Assembly: GCA_937916025.1 (NCBI GenBank)
Contig: CALGGX010000386.1
Coordinates: 1-9,333, forward strand
Length of the DNA: 9,333 bases
Direction of reading: 5' to 3'
Origin: an uncultured Selenomonadales bacterium
GTDB taxonomy: Bacteria > Bacillota_C > Negativicutes > Selenomonadales > Selenomonadaceae
Shown: positions 1-6,123 of the stretch, piece after piece
Layout of the letters: every line of letters starts with the position of its first letter
Position numbering within the stretch: the stretch's first letter is position 1
Translations under genes and position numbers: made by a program
The notes under the pieces: model-generated
What the model was told of the DNA's origin: nothing
The model's database searches: none
The model's input: only the letters and a program-made list of their open reading frames with translations

Positions 1-584
1 CGAGCGAGATTTTAATAATCGCCGACGAGACTGCCGATCCGACGTACGCCGCCGCCGATATGTTGAGTCAAGCCGAGCACGATCCTTTGAGTTGCTCGAT
101 CGTCATCTCGACGGACGCCGTTCTCGCAAACAAAATCGCCGTCGAAGTCGAGTCTCAATTGCAGAAACTGCCGCGACGTGAGATCGCGCAATCGGCGATC
201 GAGCGCAACGGCTTGATCATTGCCGCGCGGGATATCAAAGAAGCAATCGACTTTGCAAACATCTCCGCGCCGGAGCATCTTGAACTTCTTGTCCGAGAGC
301 CGTTCAATGTTCTGCCGAAAATCAAAAACGCCGGGGCAGTTTTCCTCGGCGCGTATTCACCGGAACCGCTCGGCGATTATCTTGCCGGACCGAACCATGT
401 ATTGCCGACGGGCGGCACGGCGAGATTTTTCTCGGTGCTCAATGTTGAAACGTTCCTTCGGCGAATGAGTTTGATCTCTTACAGTCGGGACGCGTTGCTT
501 GATTCGGCGGCGGACATTGAAAGACTCGCCCGCGCGGAAGGACTCGACGCCCACGCCAAGGCGATATTAATGCGTAATGCGTAA
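1..584 (+). CDS. hisD: Histidinol dehydrogenase, C-terminal part (5' end outside window)
   Basis: HisD oxidises L-histidinol to L-histidine in two NAD-dependent steps, the last reactions of histidine synthesis, in the cytoplasm as a zinc-dependent dimer. The readable frame starts at base 3 inside the family's GPSE motif (SEILIIADET) and runs 193 residues to the stop at 582-584, about the last 45% of a roughly 430-residue enzyme. Visible are SQAEHDP (Gln and His matching zinc ligands Gln259 and His262 of the E. coli enzyme), ISAPEHLEL (matching catalytic Glu326-His327), the Asp of PLGDYLAGPNH (matching Asp360) and EGLDAHA (His matching His419). All catalytic and metal residues in this part are therefore present. 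The last residues, MRNA, and the stop codon lie in the heptad repeat starting at 569, so the extreme C-terminus is probably repeat-derived. It is the only plus-strand gene here and converges on the kinase gene. Confidence 0.96.
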   Translation, partial: SEILIIADETADPTYAAADMLSQAEHDPLSCSIVISTDAVLANKIAVEVESQLQKLPRREIAQSAIERNGLIIAARDIKEAIDFANISAPEHLELLVREPFNVLPKIKNAGAVFLGAYSPEPLGDYLAGPNHVLPTGGTARFFSVLNVETFLRRMSLISYSRDALLDSAADIERLARAEGLDAHAKAILMRNA

Positions 585-684
585 TTCGTAATTCGTAATT
601 CGTAATTGAAAGAGACGAGCTTTTAATTCCTAATTCCTGATTCTCAATTATTCATTACGCATTATGCATTACGAATTACGAATT
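569..684. repeat. Inverted pair of heptanucleotide tandem arrays forming a long imperfect hairpin
   Basis: On the plus strand six 7-bp units run from 569 to 610: AATGCGT twice, AATTCGT three times, then AATTGAA. On the minus strand nine units run from 684 down to 622: AATTCGT twice, then AATGCAT, AATGCGT, AATGAAT, AATTGAG, AATCAGG, AATTAGG and AATTAAA. Nearly all begin with AAT and differ in the last four bases. Arm 569-610 faces arm 643-684 in exact heptad register. Pairing unit by unit gives about 35 of 42 paired positions including two G-U pairs, with a loop at 611-642. The element sits between the convergent ends of hisD and the histidine kinase gene and covers the stop codons of both. 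It has no T-tract of a standard intrinsic terminator. It may act as a bidirectional terminator or 3'-end stabiliser, or be a dispersed repeat; the function is inference. Confidence 0.85.
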
Positions 685-1956
685 GCTTTTCGCCGGAAGC
701 TCGACGGTGAATTTTGTTCCCTGATCGACGACGCTCTCGACATTGATCTTGCCGCCGTGCATGTTGACAAATTCATGTGCAATCGAAAGCCCGAGTCCGT
801 TGCCGCCCATTTCTCTCGAATGCGCTTTGTCGACGCGATAGAAACGCTCGAAAATCTTGTCGAGATCCTCCTTCGCAATGCCGATGCCCGTGTCCATTAC
901 CGAAAACCCGACCATTTTATTGAGCGGCGCGTTCATTCGCAAAACGACTTTGCCGCCTTCCGGCGTGTATTTGATCGCGTTGTCGACGAGGATCAACACC
1001 AACTGTTTGATCTTCTGTTCGTCCGCCGTGATCTCCGCATCCGAAATATTCTCCGCTTCCAGCAAAATATTTTTTTTCTGCGCGAGCGGACGCATCAATC
1101 GGACGTTTTGCTTGAGCAGCTCGCCCAAGTTGAATGTCTTCCATTGCATTTTGAGCGCATTGTTGTCCGAGCGCGCCACGATCAACAGATCGCTGACGAG
1201 CTTGGACATTTTTTTTACTTCGTCTTTGACGTCTTCAATGATCTGTCGAAGGAACGGCGAAGATATCGATTGATCCGACAACAGCAAATCCGCACTCGAC
1301 ATCACGACCGCCAGCGGCGTGCGCAATTCATGCGACGCATCCGCCGCGAATTGACGCTGTTTTTCATACGCTTCTTTGAGCGGAATCAGCGCGCGCCCCG
1401 CCATGTAATACGATATTCCGATCGCAATCAGCACGGCAATCACGGCGATCGCAAACAAGGCGTAAGTCATTCTCTGCAAACCGAAATACAGCGTCGACAC
1501 GTCTTTTCCGACAAAGATCATATGCCCGATGCCTCCGGCATTGATCGTTTTCGCCGTGATCATGATCGAAGTCAGCCGCCCGCCCTCGTTTGAACGGCTG
1601 AATACCTGCACGTCGCCGTTTTCGGAATTCCAATTGCGAATGTGATCAAGAATGAAAAACTCGAATTTATACGAGGCGCGCGAGAAATCGATCAGGCGAT
1701 TGTCTTCGTCAAAGACATAGAAAAAAAGTCGATCGCTGTAATTGACAAAACCCTGCACTTCCGGATCCGTATATCGATCGCGCTCGCGATATTCGGCAAT
1801 GCCGTCAATCGCATCGTACAATTCCTGCGCCTGCTCTTTGAACATTGCCCATTCCATGAGCGCGTTGATGGCGAAGATCAGCGCGATGAAAAACACGCCC
1901 ATCAACAGCGAAAAAAACAATGTAAGCTGTCGGCGGCTGTGTCCGAACATTTCCAT
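676..1956 (-). CDS. Membrane sensor histidine kinase of a two-component system
   Basis: This 426-residue kinase is predicted to sense an extracytoplasmic signal, autophosphorylate on His and pass the phosphate to the regulator encoded just upstream. A first membrane segment lies at about 11-33, an extracytoplasmic region of about 130 residues follows, and a second membrane segment is at about 165-187. Only about 20 residues (AGRALIPLKEAYEKQRQF) separate it from the H-box ASHELRTPL with phospho-acceptor His209, so a full HAMP domain is absent. The ATP-binding part is complete: N-box DNAIKYTPEGG (Asn326), G1 DTGIGI (355-360), F-box FERFYRVD (369-376) and G2 GGNGLGL (384-390). The start at 1956 is an ATG with no strong ribosome binding site; a second ATG two codons later is possible. 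The last two residues and the stop codon come from the heptad repeat. The signal is unknown; partner assignment rests on adjacency. Confidence 0.93.
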   Translation of the reverse strand: MEMFGHSRRQLTLFFSLLMGVFFIALIFAINALMEWAMFKEQAQELYDAIDGIAEYRERDRYTDPEVQGFVNYSDRLFFYVFDEDNRLIDFSRASYKFEFFILDHIRNWNSENGDVQVFSRSNEGGRLTSIMITAKTINAGGIGHMIFVGKDVSTLYFGLQRMTYALFAIAVIAVLIAIGISYYMAGRALIPLKEAYEKQRQFAADASHELRTPLAVVMSSADLLLSDQSISSPFLRQIIEDVKDEVKKMSKLVSDLLIVARSDNNALKMQWKTFNLGELLKQNVRLMRPLAQKKNILLEAENISDAEITADEQKIKQLVLILVDNAIKYTPEGGKVVLRMNAPLNKMVGFSVMDTGIGIAKEDLDKIFERFYRVDKAHSREMGGNGLGLSIAHEFVNMHGGKINVESVVDQGTKFTVELPAKSNS

Positions 1957-1966
1957 TCCGTTACTT

Positions 1967-1992
1967 CAATTCGCCAATCGATCGGCGAATTG
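1967..1992. promoter_or_regulatory. 26-bp near-perfect palindrome between regulator and kinase genes
   Basis: The two 13-bp halves are reverse complements except at one position; the outer arms are CAATTCGCC and GGCGAATTG. It fills most of the 43-bp gap between the response regulator stop (2000) and the kinase start (1956), ending about 10 bp before the kinase ATG. There is no following T-tract on the minus strand, so it is not a standard terminator. It could be a protein-binding operator, for example for autoregulation, or an RNA hairpin lowering kinase translation relative to the regulator. The structure is plain in the sequence; the function is inference. Confidence 0.5.
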
Positions 1993-1999
1993 CCTTTCT

Positions 2000-2674
2000 T
2001 CAGCCCGCTTCGAGGCGATAGCCGATGCCCCGCACGGTTTTGATTGAAATGTTGCCGTCAACTTCCTGCAATTTCTTGCGGAGGATTTTCATATAAGAGT
2101 CGATGTTGTTGGAAGTGATATCGCGTTCGAGTCCCCAGATGCGATCGAGAATGATGTCGCGCGGAACGACCACGCCGAGATTTTGCGCCAGCAGATCGAA
2201 GATCTGAAATTCGCGCGGCGAGAGTTGAATGACTTGATCGTTCTTTTTGAGAACCTTCGTCGTCCGATTGAGCGAAAACTCGCCGATGTCGACGACTTCC
2301 TGCTGAATTTTTTGATTGGAACGCCGCCCGAGCGCGCGAATGCGGGCGATCAATTCCGGAAACTCGAAAGGCTTGACGAGATAATCGTCCGCGCCGGCGT
2401 CGAGCCCCGTCACGCGATCGTCGAGAGTATCGCGCGCCGTCAACATCAAAATCGCCTTTTCGTAGCCGGCTTCGCGCAATCTCCGACATGCATCGATGCC
2501 GTTCTCGCCCGGCATCATCCAATCGAGAACGAGAATGTCATAATCGGAAAAACGCGCGTATTCGTAAATATCGGAGCCGTTTTGAATCCACTCCACGGAA
2601 AATTTATTCTGTTCGAGCATGTATTGAATGATGTTGCCGAGTTTTTTGTCGTCTTCGGCAAGCAGTATTCGCAT
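2000..2674 (-). CDS. OmpR/PhoB-family response regulator
   Basis: This 224-residue DNA-binding regulator is the cytoplasmic output partner of the adjacent kinase. The receiver domain covers about 1-118, with the acidic pocket AEDD (6-9), phospho-acceptor Asp51 in VLDWMMPG, the switch Thr79 in MLTARD and Lys101 in LVKPF. A winged-helix effector domain covers about 128-222, with LSPREFQIFDLLAQN, the recognition-helix region SNNIDSYMKILRKKL and the C-terminal hairpin IKTVRGIGYRLE typical of OmpR/PhoB proteins. Length is normal. The ATG at 2674 has a strong ribosome binding site, AAGGAG at 2689-2684 with 9-nt spacing, which overlaps the stop of the preceding radical SAM gene, so the two are very likely co-transcribed and translationally coupled. 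Target genes cannot be told from the sequence, and general resemblance to many Firmicutes regulators does not justify a gene symbol. Confidence 0.95.
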   Translation of the reverse strand: MRILLAEDDKKLGNIIQYMLEQNKFSVEWIQNGSDIYEYARFSDYDILVLDWMMPGENGIDACRRLREAGYEKAILMLTARDTLDDRVTGLDAGADDYLVKPFEFPELIARIRALGRRSNQKIQQEVVDIGEFSLNRTTKVLKKNDQVIQLSPREFQIFDLLAQNLGVVVPRDIILDRIWGLERDITSNNIDSYMKILRKKLQEVDGNISIKTVRGIGYRLEAG

Positions 2675-2680
2675 TTGATG

Positions 2681-3931
2681 TCACTCCTTCGTGTAATGGC
2701 TGAAATTGCCGATTTGAATGTGCGGAAATCTGTTTTTGATTGTCGAGATGAATTGTCGAGTGCCGAGCGGTTTTTCATTCGACGGCGGCATGAGTTTCAA
2801 GAAATAATCCGGATCGATATTCAAATTCCGGAGTTGGATCATCTGTATCGGAAACTCTGTCAAAAACTCAAGCCAAGCGTCGAGTTCCGCGCGGCGATCA
2901 TTGAAGCCCGGGAAATACAGCAAATTCAATGAGACGAAGACGCCTTGCTCGAGCGCGTATCGGATCGAGTTTTTCACGTCGTCGAGGGAATAATTCGCGC
3001 GATAATAGGCGTCATAAGAGTCCGCGCGCGCGCTGATGATCGAAACGCGAATGCTGTCGAGCCCGGCGTCGACGATTTTTTTCAAGCCGTCGGTGAAGCC
3101 GGCGTTTGAATTGATGTTAATCTGCCCGCGCGGAGTTTTCGAGCGAATGAGTTTGATCGCCTCGGCAATTCGCTCGGCGGCAAGCGTCGGCTCGCCCTCG
3201 CAACCCTGACCGAAACTTACAATCGCCTCGGGAGCCGTCGACAGGTGATAAATTCCGATTGCGGCAATCTCTTCGACGCTCGGCTTGAATTGAATGCGCG
3301 ATTGCGGCGAAGGACAGCACTCGGATTGTTGCAATGAGATACAGCCGAGACAGCGCGCATTGCATGTCGGCGAAGTAGGAAGCCCCGCCTCCCAGCGGCG
3401 ATAGAAAAGATTTTGCGCCGTCAGGCAATGCCATTCGAGAGAACAGCGCGCAAGTTGCTCGACGATGCGATTGTTCGGAAGATCATGCCGGACGCGCTTT
3501 ATTTTCTGCCGAAGCTCGGGCGTGTTGTAATTGCCGGGCTCCCATTTGTGATTTTCGTCGGTGTAAATTGCGGCGGCATGCAATTCATCGCGATACAACA
3601 CGACGGCGGTATATCCGAAGAGCGGCAGGGGCGTTTTGATTTTCGATCGATCGAAAGCCGGCAGATGAGTTCGCGTGAAACCGGCAGGCAGAAGTGCGGC
3701 AACCGCATTGCCTTCGAGCGGCATGATCCGATCGCGGCGATCAAAGGCAAGTGCACGGCGATCGGGCATGAACATCAGATCGGCAGAACCGGGCAATTTG
3801 ATCAGCTCGGACGGTTTGAGGCGAACGATTGAGTTGCCGACTCGAGCGGCGGCAGTCAACGGCGCATCAAAAATCTCGCCGCGCGCGTCCGCATACAACG
3901 CGTTTATCCTATTGATATTGTTGTTCTTCAT
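2681..3931 (-). CDS. Radical SAM protein of unknown function
   Basis: This 416-residue protein has the radical SAM cluster motif CNARCLGC (Cys190, Cys194, Cys197; CX3CX2C), which would bind a [4Fe-4S] cluster and cleave S-adenosylmethionine. FGQGCEGEP (240-248) resembles the GGE motif for SAM binding, and the ININSN and SIRVSI strands fit the partial TIM barrel. The roughly 185 residues before the motif are not a radical SAM domain and are unfamiliar to me. Extra cysteines stand at 163 and 169 (CSLEWHC), 205-206 (ECCP) and 244, possibly for a further metal site. The substrate is unknown. The ATG at 3931 overlaps pth by 23 bp behind a weak CGGA; a TTG at 3898, with AGGA 8 nt upstream and no overlap, is a credible alternative that would start the protein at LYADARG. 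It sits between pth and the response regulator in the same operon. Confidence 0.88.
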   Translation of the reverse strand: MKNNNINRINALYADARGEIFDAPLTAAARVGNSIVRLKPSELIKLPGSADLMFMPDRRALAFDRRDRIMPLEGNAVAALLPAGFTRTHLPAFDRSKIKTPLPLFGYTAVVLYRDELHAAAIYTDENHKWEPGNYNTPELRQKIKRVRHDLPNNRIVEQLARCSLEWHCLTAQNLFYRRWEAGLPTSPTCNARCLGCISLQQSECCPSPQSRIQFKPSVEEIAAIGIYHLSTAPEAIVSFGQGCEGEPTLAAERIAEAIKLIRSKTPRGQININSNAGFTDGLKKIVDAGLDSIRVSIISARADSYDAYYRANYSLDDVKNSIRYALEQGVFVSLNLLYFPGFNDRRAELDAWLEFLTEFPIQMIQLRNLNIDPDYFLKLMPPSNEKPLGTRQFISTIKNRFPHIQIGNFSHYTKE

Positions 3932-4508
3932 GATGTTTTTTCCGCTTCGGATTAAATTTATTCATGGCGATATCGATGCCGTCCGTAACAAAACACAACG
4001 CCGCCGGAACGAGATACTCAATCGCCTCGTCGATTGTCTTCCGATCTTCGGCGGAAAACGGCGAGAGAACATGATTATTCACGCTCCACTGCTCCGGCGG
4101 ACGCCCGACGCCTATCCGAATCCGCGCGAAATGCTGATCGCCGCTCAAGTGTTGAATGATCGATTCGATGCCGTGATGCCCGCCGCCCGAACCTTTCGGA
4201 CGTATCCGAATGCTTCCGAGCGGCAAATCCATATCGTCGTGCGCGACAATCAAATCTTCCGTCGACAGCTTGTAATAATCCATGATCGGGCGAACCGCCT
4301 CGCCGCTCAAATTCATGAATGTCTGCGGCTTTGCGAGCAACAACTTCTCTCCGCCGACATATGCCGCCGTCAACTCCGCGCGGAAGTTTAAACTCCAATC
4401 CGGCGCGTTGAGCTCTTTCGCGAGCCGATCGGCGAGCATAAATCCGACATTGTGTTTCGTCGAAAAATATTGCGCCCCGGGATTGCCCAGCCCGACGAAA
4501 AGTTTCAT
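3909..4508 (-). CDS. pth: Peptidyl-tRNA hydrolase
   Basis: Pth cleaves the ester between peptide and tRNA in peptidyl-tRNAs dropped by ribosomes, recycling tRNA in the cytoplasm; it is usually essential. The protein of 199 residues has normal length and opens with MKLFVGLGNPG. Family residues seen are Asn9 in GLGNPG, catalytic His19 in TKHNVGF, Asn66 in TFMNLSG and Asp91 in AHDDMDLPLG. The motif usually written GGHNG reads GGHHG here (109-113), so the Asn equivalent to E. coli Asn114 is His112. The start at 4508 was chosen because it begins the conserved N-terminus, has GGTGAAG just upstream and forms an ATGA overlap with the preceding gene; the open frame extends further upstream but that part is not family sequence. 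The C-terminus ends in a charged tail (KRKKHHEE) that overlaps the start of the radical SAM gene. Confidence 0.95.
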   Translation of the reverse strand: MKLFVGLGNPGAQYFSTKHNVGFMLADRLAKELNAPDWSLNFRAELTAAYVGGEKLLLAKPQTFMNLSGEAVRPIMDYYKLSTEDLIVAHDDMDLPLGSIRIRPKGSGGGHHGIESIIQHLSGDQHFARIRIGVGRPPEQWSVNNHVLSPFSAEDRKTIDEAIEYLVPAALCFVTDGIDIAMNKFNPKRKKHHEEQQYQ

Positions 4509-5239
4509 GACTTCACCGGCACTTTGACCATGATATTTGCCGCCCGCGACGCCATGGGATGATTGACGGCTTTCTTCGTTGCCAATTGCCGACTCCGATC
4601 GATCCGCTTGCAAATCTCTTCAATCGGCACGGAATCATTCAGGCAGATCGTCAACCAGTGCTTTTTGTTCATGTGATAGCCGAAGAAGTATTTTTTTTCG
4701 TCGATCAGACTTTCCAATTCCTTCGGATTGATGCGAAGATCGAGAATTTCAATCAGGTCCGTGCTCGTTAAGCCGAGCCGTTCTGCCGAAATCGTCAACA
4801 GAATGCCGTACCATTTTCGACTGTCTTTTCGACGCCATACCGCATACTTTGGAAACTTATCCCAGAGATATTCGAGCTCCTCACCGTAATTTTCGCGAAT
4901 GTATTCGATCAATTGCCGAGCCTGCTTCGATTGAAACAGATCCTTCTCGAAACAATTCGCCTCGATGTGACGAAGGATCTGCTCGTACTCCTCTTTGACG
5001 AGCCCGACGAAGCCGCCCGATGCTCCTTCAATCAGATGCAAGACGTATTTTTCGCCCGTCTCGTTGTCGAAAAGATCGGTGGAAACATTGTTATCGTCGT
5101 CGATGGTCACCGTGAGCAACATCTGCCCTTTGGCGAGCGTCGTTTTGTAAACGTAATGCCCGTCGTCCGCCTTAAAACCGTAATTCAAAAGCGCATCGAA
5201 TTTTGCCTTACGGTCGCGAAAAAGCGTTTCTGTCAACAT
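4505..5239 (-). CDS. Two-domain protein with C-terminal MmcQ/YjbR-like domain
   Basis: This 244-residue protein is predicted cytoplasmic with no signal peptide or membrane segment. Residues about 105-222 resemble the MmcQ/YjbR (DUF419) family: YLWDKFPKYAVWRRKDSRKW, then a strand ending in LLTIS, LRINPKELESLI and a HMNKKHWLTICL region. The family has a CyaY-like fold and is proposed to bind DNA, but its role is not settled. Residues 1-100 form a separate part with beta-rich stretches (GHYVYKTTL, QMLLTVTIDDD, STDLFDNETGEKYVLHL) that I do not recognise by name. The ATG at 5239 has a strong AAGGAG at 5254-5249, 9 nt away, overlapping the uppP stop, and the stop overlaps the pth start by 4 bp. Both links point to coupled translation. 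No enzymatic function can be stated. Confidence 0.85.
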   Translation of the reverse strand: MLTETLFRDRKAKFDALLNYGFKADDGHYVYKTTLAKGQMLLTVTIDDDNNVSTDLFDNETGEKYVLHLIEGASGGFVGLVKEEYEQILRHIEANCFEKDLFQSKQARQLIEYIRENYGEELEYLWDKFPKYAVWRRKDSRKWYGILLTISAERLGLTSTDLIEILDLRINPKELESLIDEKKYFFGYHMNKKHWLTICLNDSVPIEEICKRIDRSRQLATKKAVNHPMASRAANIMVKVPVKS

Positions 5240-5253
5240 TGTTTATCACTCCT

Positions 5254-6105
5254 TTACGGTTGAGGCAAAATCGGATCGCCGATTAAGAAGAGGTAGCCGA
5301 GCACGATCAAACCGAGCACGATGCGATACCAACCGAACGCCGTGAAGTCGTTCTTTTTGATATACAACAGCAGGAATTTGATCGAAAGGATCGAGACGAT
5401 GAACGCCGTGAGCAAACCGACGGCGAGGATTGTCAGTTCCGTGCTCGAGTAGTCAAATCCGAACTTGACGAGTTTCAGCAATGACGCGCCGAACATCACG
5501 GGAATTGCGAGGAAGAAAGTGAACTCGGTTGCCGCCACGCGCGAGGCTCCGAACAAAATGCCGCCGAGGATCGTCGCGCCGGAACGGGAAGTTCCCGGCA
5601 CGAGCGCGAGCACTTGAAACAATCCGATGACCAACGCCGATTTGAAGTCGAGATGATCGACGTCGCGGAATTTCGGAATGCGATATCGATTGAAGTGCTC
5701 GACGACGATGAACAGCACGCCGTAGAGGATCAGCATTGCCGCGACAATCGGCGTCGTCATGAGATGTTCTTCCATCCAATCGTTGAGCGGAAGTCCGACC
5801 GCCGCCGCCGGAATGCAGGCGACGATGACCTTCGCCCAGAGCTTGAGCGTGTCCTGCTTTTGGCGTTTGGTTTTCCACGGCGAGATCGGATTGAGTTTCT
5901 CGAAATTCAGAAAGACGACGGCGAGAATTGCTCCGAGCTGAATGACGACGAGGAACATGTCCATGAATTGTTTGGAGACATCGAGTTTGACAAACTCGTC
6001 GACGAGGATCATATGCCCGGTGCTGCTGATGGGAAGCCATTCGGTCAGCCCTTCGACGACGCCGAGCAGAATTGTCTTGAGCAGTTCGGGCGTGCTTAAA
6101 TCCAA
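5254..6105 (-). CDS. uppP: Undecaprenyl-diphosphatase (BacA family), TTG start
   Basis: UppP dephosphorylates undecaprenyl diphosphate to undecaprenyl phosphate, recycling the lipid carrier for peptidoglycan and other envelope polymers; overproduction in other species gives bacitracin resistance. It is a polytopic inner membrane protein. Seen here are VEGLTEWLPISSTGH (Glu18, Glu22 and His31, the family's active-site region) and PGTSRSGAT (171-179, with Arg174 binding phosphate), plus about seven to eight hydrophobic segments across 283 residues, the usual length. The initiation codon at 6105 is TTG. It is supported by GAGGTGG at 6117-6111 with 5-nt spacing, and the protein begins at the normal family position. 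It follows the M50 protease gene after 18 bp. The stop sits in the ribosome binding site of the next gene. Confidence 0.96.
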   Translation of the reverse strand: MDLSTPELLKTILLGVVEGLTEWLPISSTGHMILVDEFVKLDVSKQFMDMFLVVIQLGAILAVVFLNFEKLNPISPWKTKRQKQDTLKLWAKVIVACIPAAAVGLPLNDWMEEHLMTTPIVAAMLILYGVLFIVVEHFNRYRIPKFRDVDHLDFKSALVIGLFQVLALVPGTSRSGATILGGILFGASRVAATEFTFFLAIPVMFGASLLKLVKFGFDYSSTELTILAVGLLTAFIVSILSIKFLLLYIKKNDFTAFGWYRIVLGLIVLGYLFLIGDPILPQP

Positions 6106-6110
6106 TTAAT

Positions 6111-6117
6111 CCACCTC
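6111..6117 (-). promoter_or_regulatory. Ribosome binding site that fixes the uppP TTG start
   Basis: On the minus strand GAGGTGG lies 5 nt before TTG at 6105. There is no in-frame ATG nearby that would keep the conserved N-terminus, so this site decides the start codon. The match to the 16S rRNA tail is direct; use of TTG may lower expression. Confidence 0.75.
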
Positions 6118-6123
6118 AATGTT

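Noticed and set aside
569..684. Heptad arrays as a CRISPR array or insertion sequence
   Set aside because: The units are 7 bp with no spacers, there is no transposase, no cas gene and no target-site duplication that I can see at the flanks.
569..684. Heptad repeats as a sign that the DNA is cyanobacterial
   Set aside because: Some cyanobacteria carry heptad repeats, but the regulator, kinase, RecN and radical SAM proteins and the ribosome binding sites point to Firmicutes/Negativicutes.
664..1593. 309-codon plus-strand open frame opposite the histidine kinase gene
   Set aside because: It lies wholly antisense to a kinase with all family motifs, its start is within the heptad repeat, it has no ribosome binding site, and the product is Arg/His-rich without recognisable domains. 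It is a codon-usage shadow.
2183..2932. 249-codon plus-strand open frame opposite the regulator and radical SAM genes
   Set aside because: It spans the junction of two well-supported minus-strand genes and shows no domain of its own.
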